Shown one piece after another: positions 51,005 through 62,885 of a DNA stretch of 64,000 bases. The position numbers and the translations under genes were made by a program. The notes under the pieces are model-generated. The model did no database searches. It was not told where the DNA came from and saw nothing but the letters and a program-made list of their open reading frames with translations. This DNA is from Crocodylus rhombifer (Eukaryota > Chordata > Crocodylia > Crocodylidae): assembly GCA_038503035.1 (NCBI GenBank), contig JAVSML010024629.1, forward strand, positions 321,799 through 385,798, written 5' to 3'. The stretch's first letter is position 1, and every line of letters begins with the position of its first letter.

Positions 51005-51345
51005 ACCATAAGTTATACCAGACAAAGAATACCACACACAAATTATTTTTCAAATAAATCAAGAATCAAAGACCTCAAAGAGATTAATCAGCTTCTGAGA
51101 ACTAGCTAGCAAACACAGAATCCTGACCTTTAGATGACTGATGAGCCATGAGAGATAGAGATAAAAAACATCTCCCATTTTGCTTTGTTTGTTGTTTGTT
51201 TTTTCATTGGTTGAACTGTTTTATCACTTGACCTTCCTGGGAGTGTTGCACTGAAGTTAGGCCAGAATTCCCCAAGTCTCCTGCTGGTACCCGTATTAAG
51301 CTTCTTAATAAACTACTTTTCTATTTCATCTGTAGATTCTTATTC
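51005..51345 (+). repeat. Unclassified stretch, weakly LTR-like
   Basis: 'TGAGCCATGAGAGATAGAG', then 'TTAAGCTTCTTAATAAACTA' with an AATAAA signal and a T-rich section resemble a retroviral 3' LTR segment. No TATA box, ends or primer site could be fixed. Confidence 0.2.
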
Positions 51346-53494
51346 AAAAGAAAATACAAAAGATTTAGTTTCAGAAATATTTTTAAAATTGTGCACTAAT
51401 CAGGTCAAGTTCTTTTTACTAGAAATGTTTTTCCAAACAAGGCACTAAGTTACTATCTGGGCATAACTTGAGTATTTTTCAGTGATGACCGGATAAGAAA
51501 AAGCTCCAGCTGACTTTATCAAATTATTCAACTCTTCAAGCATTTTTTCATACAAGAAATACAGGACACCCATACATAAATACTCTTTTCATAAAATAAA
51601 CTGGTATTTTTTAATTGCTGGTTTCAGTCCAACTTCCTCAAACTTTTTCTAAAATGTAAAATATTACCTGTTAACAACTGTCACTTCAGAAACTTAGAGT
51701 ATAATATAAATATACTCACATAAAAAACTGCTCTGGGCTTCCACTCACTGATTGAAAACCAAATGCAAGGTCAAAAAATGACAACCAATAAGAGGACAAG
51801 AGCACCAAAGATTTAAAAACAACATCTACCAAACTGCTTTTATTTTAGATAAGCTTTCCATTAATGATTTCCAGTGCAGTTTTATCTATCTTGAGGGTTT
51901 GGGATCAAATCAAAGAAAACTGAACATTGAATTATGTTTTTAAAGTTTCAGTCTAACAACTGAAAAATCACAAGTTTTATACTTGTTACTAGGCAAATGT
52001 TATTGTTCAGTTAGTGCTCTTCCAAAACTAAAGACTCAATTACTGCACAGAGTATTGCCTCCCTTTCTGTTTATGCTTTATGATACATGGTAGTATAGCT
52101 GCATTCCTACAGCACTGCATATATTTGATACAGAGGTAATACAAATGACAGCATTTCCACATATTTTAAATACTTTTCTCCCTTTATTTTAAGGAAAACC
52201 CCTACTCTTCTCCATTCTGCATATATACCGTGCATCAACCCTGAATACCCATTCACCAGAGAAACAGGCAATGCATTACTGGTCAGACATTCCAGCTGAT
52301 CAATAAAACTACCAGAGGAACAGCAGTGTTATAATATCATGGCTGACCCCCCTCGTTTCTGAAGCAGACTAGGAAAAACTTTTTAAAAACAGAATGTAGA
52401 TTTTTAAAAAAATATTATTAACATAAGAGTGAGTAATGATCATTTTTGTTTTGGTACTAATTTTTTTTTTATTCTGACCTTAGAGTTTCAGTTCAATGTC
52501 CCCACATTTTTAAATCAGTAATCTCTCAGTGTGGGAAAAGTCAGGAAAGAAGAAAGCTGGAGCACAAACAGTCAAGAGGAGGAAAGCTAGAATAATTAGG
52601 ATCTAAAAAAAAAAAAAAGTGATAGCCAATTTAGAGTTTTAGGTTAAATAGAATTGCCATATTTGTCTGCTAAAATGATCAGCAGTGAAGGATTCAAAAT
52701 TGACATTTCAAATATTATTAGACTTCAGAATTAATTATTGGAGATTAACAGAAACAGGGATAATAATCTAAGCTATTGTTTCTGGTTGTCTGCAGACTGA
52801 GAAAGCATAATATTATGTCACTTCAATCTTAGTTCACCTTTAATATTGATGTTTACTGCAGTGCTCAAAAGAAAACCAACAAAAAACAGAGACTTCATTC
52901 TGTTAAATACTGCAAAGTAGAAGAGTTTCTCCACTTAAGGGCTGACCATCTAAAAACAGACAGGCAAAATAAGCATTTTGTCCAAAGTTAGAATAAAATG
53001 TCTTCCTACTTAGTACTTGCATAATCACAGCCTCGTCTGTTCTCCTCAGTCCAGAACGGTCAGCACCAGAGGCCTGACTTGCCCCAAATGCCCTGTCCTC
53101 CTTCCACCTCACTTGCCACATACAAGTACACAACCCATTTTGGTTATGAGAGATTTTTTTAAACAAACCAACCTAAGCTGCCCACAAGTAGGCTGCTACC
53201 CTTTTCCATACTTAGCAGATGGGACTGCTTCTCACTGCTGCTCAGTAGTAAATACTACATGGTCTCTCCACCTCTGGAAAAGTTGGCTTTGGAGATAAGA
53301 GTCCATGAAATGTACTCAAATATAACTGCTAACTATGCATTTTTTCTAAAAAGAGATGGCCCATATCACCATCCAGCAAGGACTTGGCCCTTTGAAGTCT
53401 TTGTTACATTTATACATAAAAGGTAAGTGCTATACACCTGCAAACTTGGAAAAGTTCTGAAAGTAATGGGTTATAAAACCTAGTACTGGATATA

Positions 53495-54052
53495 CTGTAT
53501 ATACCTGAATATATGACAATCCCTCAATAATTCGATTCTATATATGGAAAATGTATGTTTGTTACAATTTTCCAGGTATGAAATCCAATTATTAGAGGTT
53601 TGCCTTAAATTTGTCTCCCTCCCACTGCTACAGCAAGGAAAATAAGTGTGGGGAGTCAGGTAGCCCCCTTGCCCTCTCCCTTACCCTTCAACTCCTTCCC
53701 CTGCTCCTTAGTGTCAGACCCTGCTGTCCCTGAGCACATGGAAGCATAGAGCAAATTTAAAAACAGTGACCTCAAAATGAAAATAGCTGTAGTAATTTGC
53801 ACAGTGCCCATAAATTTAGTTCATTCAAAATGAATGCATTTTACTTTTCTTGAAACTGCTACAATTTTAACACAGGTACTCCATAAACACACTTTTAAGC
53901 AGTACTTTGACATCAACTTATACAGAGTACAAACTATGCATGATATTAGTCCAAAGCCAAAAGGCTCATGATTTACCATATGGTTCACTGGAATGGGCCC
54001 CAGCAATCAACAGCATTTCAAGCCACAGTGACCTCACAGCCCAGTGCTGTTC
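53495..54052 (-). repeat. Dispersed repeat family D, copy 2 (inverted relative to copy 1)
   Basis: The reverse complement follows 2589-3160 block by block: 'GGCTTGAAATGCTGTTGATT', 'TACTGCTTAAAAGTGTGTTT', 'GTAAAATGCATTCATTTTG', 'TTATTTTCCTTGCTGTAGCA' and 'ACATTTTCCATATATAGAAT'. About 555 bp. It lacks copy 1's internal A-run. Confidence 0.65.
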
Positions 54053-54405
54053 AATATGCGTTTGTATTCCACATACTTTCCCCCACCCCTCACAAAGGAT
54101 ACATGTGCTAATCAGCCCCCCACCTCATGACTGAAACTGGGTGTTCTTGTTATAAGTCCTGGGATCCTCCAAAAACATATATGCAGGTGAGGCTCAAGGC
54201 AACCTGGGCTGGCTCTCCCTCAGAAAGGACAAGGCCACACTAACCATATGCAATAGAGGGATTCTGGGTGGGCTGTTTGGGGCCCCATCTGGTGATGTTT
54301 ACCAGACATTAAAGCCTGGTTAAAAAATAGGACTTACTGGAAATGGGAAAGAGGTAAAAAGGAAGTTGAAATACATTCAGTATGGTGGTTCACCATGACT
54401 CTAAA

Positions 54406-54512
54406 GTCACAGAAAAGTAGGACTGGAAGAGACCTCCAGAGGTCACCTAGTCCAACCCCCTGCCTGAGGCAGGATCATTCCTATCCAAACCATATAACCG
54501 TAATCTAGACTT
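54406..54512 (-). mobile_element. Old CR1 LINE 3' fragment
   Basis: The + strand 'AGGACTGGAAGAGACCTCCA' and 'GTCACCTAGTCCAACCCCCT' is an inverted CR1 tail of an older subfamily, the same as 59606-60158. Confidence 0.7.
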
Positions 54513-54834
54513 TACACAAAACTAACCTCAATCCTGACACAACAGACTAATACCCTAAACCTGCCACAGGTAAAGCAAGGGAATCATAGTAGCCAATGTC
54601 CTACATGTACACAACATTGTCAAAATGTGCTCAGTATGAGCTGTGTTAACCTATCCTTGTGGTAGGTTTCCATCATCATGTTTGCCCAATATGGGAAATG
54701 TGTTTTATAGTCATGTTCAGCATTGGCTGCATTTAAACAACGTTGTAGTTGGTTTCCATTACTGAATCTGTGCTGCTTTTGACAGCAGTTTAATGAAGCT
54801 TCCTTGTATGTGTATGCAAGATGTGGGGCTTCCT

Positions 54835-54905
54835 CCACACTTGTTGACCGGGGCGTAGGGCAGGGGGAAATTTTGCCTTGTGTTTGAGTAAATATGATAG
54901 TACCT
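54835..54905 (-). repeat. Isolated end of a family D-type element
   Basis: Reverse complement begins 'CATATTTACTCAAACACAAG' and continues C-rich, like the left end at 46127. No partner end was found. Confidence 0.35.
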
Positions 54906-55682
54906 AAAACACAAGATACAGCTACTTTCACAATCCTGGCATTCCACTACACAGCCATTAACTCAGACAAGTGAGCCAGAAACTCCATGACCAAAACAAT
55001 GAATCACTAACCTTAATTTGGAAAGAGGGGGGAAGAAAGACTGAGGCAGAAACAGAGACATTGAAATTGAACAGTTTAGTGTTCTTCAAAAAAGAAATCT
55101 GTAGGGATGTATGGGAAAGGCATTTAAAGATACCTAAAAAAAGAAAAAGAAAATCTTGCTTTTTTACCTTTGCAACCTCAATTTCACTTGGACAAATTAA
55201 GTGAAGATAGACTGCAACTTTGTAAATAATTAATACAATCCACCCAACCCCACCCAATAGAATCTGGTTCAGTCTCAGCACTGCAGACTACATAAATACT
55301 AATTTTTAAAAAGTTCTTAATTATTTTCAATTGTGTGCATACATGTATGTGCACACATGAATGAAATAGGTATGGATATATGTAAACATGTACTAAAAAA
55401 TCATTAAAAAGAGCTGGTTCTCTGTGCGAGAACATTTTCAGAGTATAGCTATCATCAAGACAACTCTCAGATCTTTTATTATTGAACAAATATCACACTG
55501 AGAAAAAACTGAGTGACTACCAAAGGATGTACATTTTCAAACACATACAGCATTGAAAACTGAAGGCTGAAGAATTCATAGCATCCGATTTCAGATTCTG
55601 CACCTAGGACTAAATGCCCCAGAAAGACCAAAACGATAGTTATGTGCGGGGAGGCAGAGTGCTAGTCAGTGTTATTCTAATT

Positions 55683-57527
55683 CAGGGGGTGCAATTAGTT
55701 TGGAAGGTGGGCTGCTTAATGAGTTTTGGTCAGCTGATCCAGGCCTCCTGGGTACACCCCTTGTCAAATTGCTATGTCCCTCCCCTTGAAAGGTGTTCTG
55801 CCCCCTAGTCACCATCTTCGAACCAGGAGTCCCACTCCTAAGCCCTGACCTTTGCCACCAGACCTCCCTCCCCTTGCCCCGGAAGTACTCCCGGGGGGGG
55901 GAGGGCGGTCGCGGCACATTTTGAAACCAGATCGAGTCAAGAGCCACACACACAAAATCTCTCAGAAGAAATCATTTAATAAAAATTTAAGATTAAAAAA
56001 ATAACAACTTGTATACTAAAAATCAAATATCTACTATAACGAATTTTAATTTTATTTCAAAAAATATTTTTGTCCTGATTTCTGCACGTTTCAGTAGTGT
56101 ATATAGAAATAATTGCATAATGGCTCATAATAAAGTCTTAGCTGTGGGCATGGGTATGGTGGAATGTGTCAGGTGAGTTGGGTGTGCTTGTGTGGGGGCA
56201 CTGCCCAAGTGCTAGGTCCTGTGCTGGCAAGGAGTTAGTAGAGGGAAGGAGGGGCAAGAGGCATGTGCAGCAGAGCTTGCCTAGGCAGTGCAAATGCAGT
56301 CCACCCCCCTCCCCACAGCTATGCCCTGATGCTTCACATGGGACCAAGGCCTGCCCTCTGCCACCCAGGGGAGCCTACCCTGTGCTCCTATCCCATATTT
56401 CTGCCTGCAGCCCACCCAAGCCAGCACTCGGCTTCCTAGCAAATCCATCTTCCACCCACTCAACTGCCCACAGCTGGCTGTGGAATGCCCCGGGCTGCCA
56501 GGAGCCGGAGCCCAACACACAGGAGCAGGAACCCCCAACTTCAACCTCACCTGCCCACTTCCCGCCACTTCCCCAGGTTCCCTCCTGCCCTCCCTCCTCA
56601 CTATCACTTCTCTGGGAGCTTCAGGGAGCCCTGCATGTTGGAGCCAGGCCAACTCAGCCCTGCTCTATGCCACCACATGTGGCTCCCAGGATTTGATCAG
56701 GAGCCATGTGCAATGGAGCCAGGCTGCTGAAGCCATTGCTCCTTCCATCCAACATGGACCAAAGGGCTCAGGCATCTCCTGCCCTCTTCACCCTGTCCCC
56801 ATCCCCACACATACCACAGCCCGCCCCAGCAGGACAGGGGCTAGCTCTGGCTCATGGCATACAGCCACCACTGCCACTGGCAGCAGTGATAGCAGCACCA
56901 GCCCCTTGGGGTGCTCTTAGCCCCTGGCAGGTAGAACGTGGCTCCCAACCAAATCCTGGGAGTTGCATGTGACAGCAAGGATGAAACCAAGCCAGCCTGG
57001 CTCCATCACGCTTTGCTCCCAGCCAAGTCCCACATGCAGCTGTGAGGACTTTGCCAGAAGCCACAAGGAGCCAGGCCAGTTTGGCCCCACTCCTTCCCAC
57101 TACATGCAGCTCCCAGGACTTGGGCAGGAGCCATGCACTGTGCTGGGGCTCTACCTGCCAGGGGTCATGGGTGCCCTGAGGGGCTGCTATCACTTCCCCT
57201 CCCTACCTGATGCCCAGAGCACTACAGCAGGGACAGGAGGTTGAGCCACTGGAGATGGGTGGAGCCGAGCAGTTCCCTAGGCAGCTGCAGGAGCAGCACC
57301 ACCAGCCCCACTGGAATGCTGTGCACAATGGACGGGGCTGGGGCTAGGGCTCTCCAGCAGGTAAAGGTGGGAGTGCAGCATGCGCTGCCCCAGACAGGAA
57401 CAGGCAGGGCTTGGCCCCATGCAGAATGTAATAGGGGCAGCTATGACCAGGCCAGATGCAATTAAATTGGTGGCCATCCATTCACAGGCCGGTTCCAATC
57501 TGTTAGACTGTATTTTGCCCACCCGAG
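55683..57527 (+). mobile_element. hAT-like non-autonomous element, 1845 bp, perfect 8-bp target duplication
   Basis: TTCTAATT occurs exactly on both sides (55675-55682 and 57528-57535). The left end is CAGGGGGTGCAATTAGTTTG and the right end TATTTTGCCCACCCGAG, an inverted pair of the family also at 16342, 27233 and 39397. A subterminal AT-rich block (about 55970-56080) precedes a 1.3-kb GC-rich middle with many CAGGAG/CAGCC-type words. Frames of 176 and 146 codons at 56166 and 56480 overlap in different registers, are rich in Pro, Ser and Ala, and show no domain; I do not call them genes. It must have been mobilised by a transposase made elsewhere. Confidence 0.8.
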
Positions 57528-59605
57528 TTCTAATTCTTCAGAGTACCACTGAAATCAGCAAAAATTTTCACAACGTATATGAAACATTCTTTATTAAAGA
57601 ATCAACATCTTGCATTCAACAGGTTAAGGATCTATACGGTGGAACATTTCTGAAAGCGAAACTGAGAAAGTGTTTGGATGCCCTTTAACTGCATATTCCC
57701 ACACTTACCAAGGTAGGGATGCATCCGTGTGCGATTTTAAGGTTTATATATTAAGACTATCACTTATAAGTTCAAAAATTTACCGTGGCTTTTTACATAC
57801 TGAATTTTTTTAGTTCTTTATTTAGGAAGACACGCTAGAATAAAGTAGGTGCATTTTACTGCGTAGTACCACTCAGTTAGCAAACTACTTAAGATGTACA
57901 GGTTTCCCTTGCTTTAAGTGGGTTCTGTATGTGCAAATTCAGTCTTATGCGATGGCCCTTTTTATACCAAAAATTCATTATATGCGAGGTAAATTCACTC
58001 TTACATGATTGGTGCGGTGGAAGCCCATAGTCAGCTGCTTTGTGCAGTGCACTGTAGGAGTGATGCACACCAAAATAGTCTTCTGTGTTCCTCACTTGTT
58101 GCCTGCAACACGTTTCTGTAATAGCTATCCCCATTATGATAGTGCCCTGTGCTTGTGTGTACCGTCTGCTGTTGCTGAGTACCAAAATTGTCTCGTAAGG
58201 TGACAGAAAAGGGCCTAGGGTTCAGCACAGTCAAGGTCCTGGAACGTATCCCTATCTTTCACGTAGTAAAGTGGGTTTCTTTTATGCAAATTTGAGTCAC
58301 GTGATGTTTTCCGGGAATGCATTTACAGCATGAAGTGAGGGAAACCTGTAATTTGATAGAGACTACTAACAATTAAAGTTGAATTGTGTGCTTAAGTACT
58401 GATGCATTGACAATCCTCATTTCCTCATTTATTCTCCCAGAACTAGCAGACATCTGATAATCAGTCTTGCTTGGACATGCAAAATACTAATTCTGCAAAG
58501 GCCGTGTCTGCAGCCACAGTTCCAACCCCAAGCCTAAGTTGGGGTCGGGGCCAGGGTCAGAGCCAGTACCAGTGCCAGCCCCAGCTGCCCCACCTTGTGC
58601 TTGTATCCAAGAGAGCTTTCCCACTCCCGTACTGAAAATGGGTAAAACCCTCATCTTTGATTCAAGTAAATACAGTAGCTTGTTTAAAAGCTGGCCTGAT
58701 ATCTCTATTAAAAAAATTGCAAAACTGGCAAGGTAAATCAGCATATCTGCTTAAAAAACAAGTCTGCATCTGGTCATTTTATTAGTCTATAGTCTACCTG
58801 AAAAGACAAATCATACCTATACAAGACCAAATAACATCACAGGACAAAATGCTGGCTTGACTATCTAGTTTCCAACACAAGCTGGTAAAACTAACATAAA
58901 AAATTCAGTCACTAAGCAAATGCAGTCTTACTGGGATTGTTCATTTTCAAAAGCGTGTTAGTTTTCAGTGTAGTGCAATACAGCACGTTACGTTTGCAGC
59001 ATCTGAATTATTTGCAAAAAATTTATACTGTGGCCAAGGAATGAAAATGTCAAGTCCTAACATGTTTGCCTCTAAAGTAATTTGAACAAGTGACCAGCAA
59101 TTTACAGCACTGCTAAAAGACAGAGGGGCACTGGCAGAAGCCTCTAGTCTCATCTTCTGATTATCAAGTGAAATTTCAGATCACTCTGGAATCATTTTAC
59201 TCCTTGAATCTCTCGACATGAGCTTACTAAACAGCAATCAAGATTTATTTCAAGATATGTTAATGTTTATTAGGCTTAAGCTTTGTCTAGTCTTTTTACC
59301 TTTCCCAGACAGGAAATCTTAGACTCATTTTTCAGACCCTTGTATAGGAATACCTATAAATACAGCTTCACAGAACAACTGCTGTGCTGGGCACCATATA
59401 AGGACACCAGGAACTTTATTAAGTAACACGTGCAAATTAGCCAGCAAAAACTCATCCAATACAGGTCCCCCTTTCTTTTAAAACTGTACTAGCCACTGTT
59501 GGGCTGGTAGAGGGCTGTATAAAACCCTTTCACCTACCTTTTCCACCCAGAAAGAACAACAGAGCAAAGACTCTCCACTAGGATAGTGAAGGAGTTGCAA
59601 ACATT

Positions 59606-60158
59606 GGATCATAGGAAACCAGGGCTGAAAGGGACCTCATGAGGTCACCTAGTTCAGCCCCCTGCTCAAGGCAGGATCATCCCCAACAAAATCGTCCCAG
59701 CCAAGTGTCTGTCTAACTTGCTCTTGAAAGCTTTCAGGGATAGATTCTACAACTTAGCTCTAAGAAGCCTGTTTCACTGCTTGATCACCCACATAGTCAT
59801 ACAGTTCTTCCCAACAGCCAACTTAAATTTCCTCTACTGCATTTTAAGAGATGTACTTGGCCCATTATCTACAGCCACAGAAAACAGGCTCATCACCATC
59901 CTTTTTGTAATATCTTGTCAGGTATTTGAAGACTTATGAATTCCTGCTTCAGTCTCCTTTTCTGCAAACTAAATAACCCTAGCTCTTTCAGCCCTTCCTT
60001 GTAAGTCATGCTCCCTTCCACTGGATGCTCTCTAACCAGTCTACATCCTTCTTGAAGCAGGGGATCCAAAACTGGACACAGTACTCAAGGTGAGGCCCTT
60101 GCCACTGCCAAATAAAGAATAATTTCCCTTGATTTTGCAAGAAATGCTCCTGTTAATT
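59606..60158 (-). mobile_element. Old CR1 LINE 3' fragment, about 550 bp
   Basis: The + strand opens 'ATCATAGGAAACCAGGGCTG' and 'AAAGGGACCTCATGAGGTC', and near 60060 reads 'GGATCCAAAACTGGACACAG', matching the antisense of the CR1 LQLEYCVQFW region. All frames are broken. A hAT element starts at its 5' end. Confidence 0.75.
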
Positions 60159-60400
60159 CAGAGGTGGGCAATTATTTCAGGTGGAGGGCTGCTTAATGAC
60201 TTTTAGTGAGCTGTCAAGGGCTTCAAAAAGGTAGCCAAGCCCCTTAACAGGTGCCATCTTTGAACCAGAAAAAAAAGAACACCCTCCCCCATATACTAGA
60301 AATCAAACATCTACTATACTATATTTAAATATTATTTCAAAAAATATTTCTGTCATGATTTTGTGTATGTGATGGGGGGGGAGGGTTGTGGGCCTCCCCA
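60159..60400 (+). mobile_element. hAT-like element, left part only
   Basis: Starts 'CAGAGGTGGGCAATTATTTC' then 'AGGGCTGCTTAATGACTTTT', matching the left 200 bp of 55683-57527, including 'TTATTTCAAAAAATATTT'. No right end with a TTTTGCCCACC phrase follows. Confidence 0.6.
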
Positions 60401-60403
60401 CAA

Positions 60404-60451
60404 TTAGATTAACACAGGGAGGCATTTGTGGTCCTACTTGTGTTAATCTAA
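60404..60451. repeat. Perfect 13-bp inverted repeat, 22-nt loop
   Basis: TTAGATTAACACA at 60404-60416 and TGTGTTAATCTAA at 60439-60451. It could form a hairpin or be the ends of a very small palindromic insertion. Confidence 0.85.
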
Positions 60452-60521
60452 CCTAGTCTGCTGTTGGTTTTCTTTGCAACAAGAACACTCTGTTAGCTCA
60501 TATTCAGCTTATGGTTTAGTA

Positions 60522-60650
60522 CAGTAGTTCTCATCCTTTTTAAATTTAAGGCACAGTTACTCTTCTGTAACTTCTCTGAGTTTAACGGCACCCTTTTAAA
60601 AAATGTATATATTTTATACACTAGTAAATAAATGTATATTTTTTAAACAA
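60522..60650. mobile_element. hAT-type left end fragment
   Basis: 'CAGTAGTTCTCATCCTTTTT' then 'AAGGCACAGTTACTC' matches the end type of 17233-17498. The right end was not found. Confidence 0.45.
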
Positions 60651-61154
60651 AGAGGGTCACTATATTAGCTGTAGATTTAGCCACAAAGACAAACCCTTCC
60701 CTGGCACAAAGCCAGTGCAGAGGGGCAGCAGGCTACTCCTTTATTCAATCTGTCCCAATCTCATAGGTTTGACCTTGGTCTCAAGAGAAGGGAAGATGGT
60801 ACAACAGAATTGAAGGAAGCTTTAAGCTGGGAAAGTAAGGAAATGGGGACTGTGTCATGGCCTCAGGCAATGCCCAATATTCCAGTGGGAGCTTAATCAT
60901 ACACTTGTGCTTCCCAGGACAGATGTCACCTGGTCCTTGCCTGCCAGGCAGCCCAGCTAGCACCTGAGGAGCACAGCTGACCCAGAAAACTGGAATACAG
61001 TCAGAGGACAAATTCCCAGCTGGGGGAATTGGCACTGAAGTCTGGAGTGATGCTGGTCTCAGCTGGGATGAAGTAGCAGAGTCAAGGGAAAGGGCAACAG
61101 CTGCTGCATTGTATACCTCCCCAAGATATAATTATTAAGGCTAGTGCCCTAGGT

Positions 61155-61345
61155 CAGAGTTTCTCAAACCTGGTGGGCACTCACAGCCCCCATGGGTCCC
61201 CTCCCCCTGCCATGGTGCAGCTTGCCCCAGCATGACCCCTTCTCTTCTCTGCTTTGTGCACTCCTCTGCATCCTCTAAACTGCCTGCTGCCTCTCCAAAC
61301 CTTTGTGACCTGGGATGAAGGTTCCCTGCAGACATAGGCAGCAGT
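61155..61345. mobile_element. hAT-type left end fragment
   Basis: Opens 'CAGAGTTTCTCAAACCTGGT' and 'GGGCACTCACAGCCCCCATG'. The GC-rich interior fades out with no right end. Confidence 0.4.
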
Positions 61346-62869
61346 GATGATCAGTGGGCTACTTGAACCAAATAGAGGGGACCCTTGCAGGGTGCAAGTG
61401 TGCTCACTGGGTATGGGAAATGCAGACCCAGGACACCGGGTGATGACACTTCCCTCTCTTTATCAGATGGACTCCATCTATTCCCAGCAATCCATCTTCT
61501 TACAATATTACCCCATGGTCAAAGCTGCCAAAGCTCTGCTAGCAACACCATCCATCCAAGAATGCCCTGATCTTCAGGATGCATCTCCTCCTAGCTGGGC
61601 CTTTACCTCTGAGTGGAAGGACTCATGAGAACACCACCTAGGCCTTGTCCCCCTTACCCTTCCACTCAGATCCCTGTAGTTATTTCTGGTCTGCTCAGGG
61701 GCAGCCCTGGCTGTATCATTAGCATACAGACAGATGGACATTAGGATACCCATCACCATCCACCACGTTCTGTAGATGTTTTCTCAATCTACAGCCAATT
61801 CTAGTTTATCAGGGCACTACAACCACTATGAAATGATTACTTGAGCTGGCCACTTGCCAGCAATTTACTTGGCTACCTCATCCTTGCTAAAGGTCTCCTT
61901 ACAGCCTCAGAATTCACCTGCTAACCGTCAGAATTAAAGTCATTCCCCAGTGAAAGTGGTGTACCACATCTTCCAGGAATAACTTGGAGATAGAATATGC
62001 CATTGCAGAAGTAACAATTAATATTTCTTGATCCAATAAGTTAGCAACTATCCATTTTACCCATCTCTGGCTTTATTTACTCACCAAGGCTGGTCAATTC
62101 ACCCCTGCCAAACCCTCTGCAGCCACCCCAAAATTTGCTGTAGCCAACCCTTTCCCCCCATCTGACCAAACTCCCGAAAGACCTGGCATCCCCATGCATG
62201 CAAACTAATTTATATGCTTATTTCAAACCTATTTACAGTATTTTAAAGTTCCCTGCATTTTAAATTAATGAGATGTTCATGGTCCAAGAGACCAGAAAAC
62301 AGCTTCAAATTTCAAATTAGGCATATTCTGAATTTTCCACATCATAACACGTACCAAAACCTACCCTTCTGGCTAGGGAAAGACAATAGCTTTGAGGTAT
62401 CCAACACTTTGAACAATATGGTCACATCCACATGAGCATAGACATTTGTTTCCCTGGGGAAAAGAAGCAGTGGTTACTTGTCCGCAGGGAATACCTGTGC
62501 CACATGCCCTATTGCGTGCAACAGGTTACCCTGGGTGGGGTAGGGAGGCTGGGTCCAACAACCTCACCTGGGACCTGGGGGCCTCCAAGGGCTGCAGTAG
62601 TGACAATCCTACTGCTTGGAGCCTGGCTGGCAGTTGGAGTGTGGCACCAGCCAGCCAGGCTTTGGTTTTGGGCGGCACGCACTGTTGTCATGTGCACCAT
62701 TCTGCTTTTTTTTTTTTGCTCATTTATTTGACCCTGGGATTTCCAAGGGTCAAGACCCCCTGAAGAGAACAGCTAGGTGTGTGGTATATGGCATCACAGA
62801 CATCTCAACATGGCCATGCTCATCTAGATGCAGCCTGTGACATCCAATTAATGACCAGGGACCAGGTCA

Positions 62870-62885
62870 CCCCCCCCCCCCCCCC
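62870..62885 (+). repeat. Poly-C run, 16 C
   Basis: Sixteen consecutive C directly before the CR1 copy at the window end. Length is likely to be unreliable in sequencing. Confidence 0.8.
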
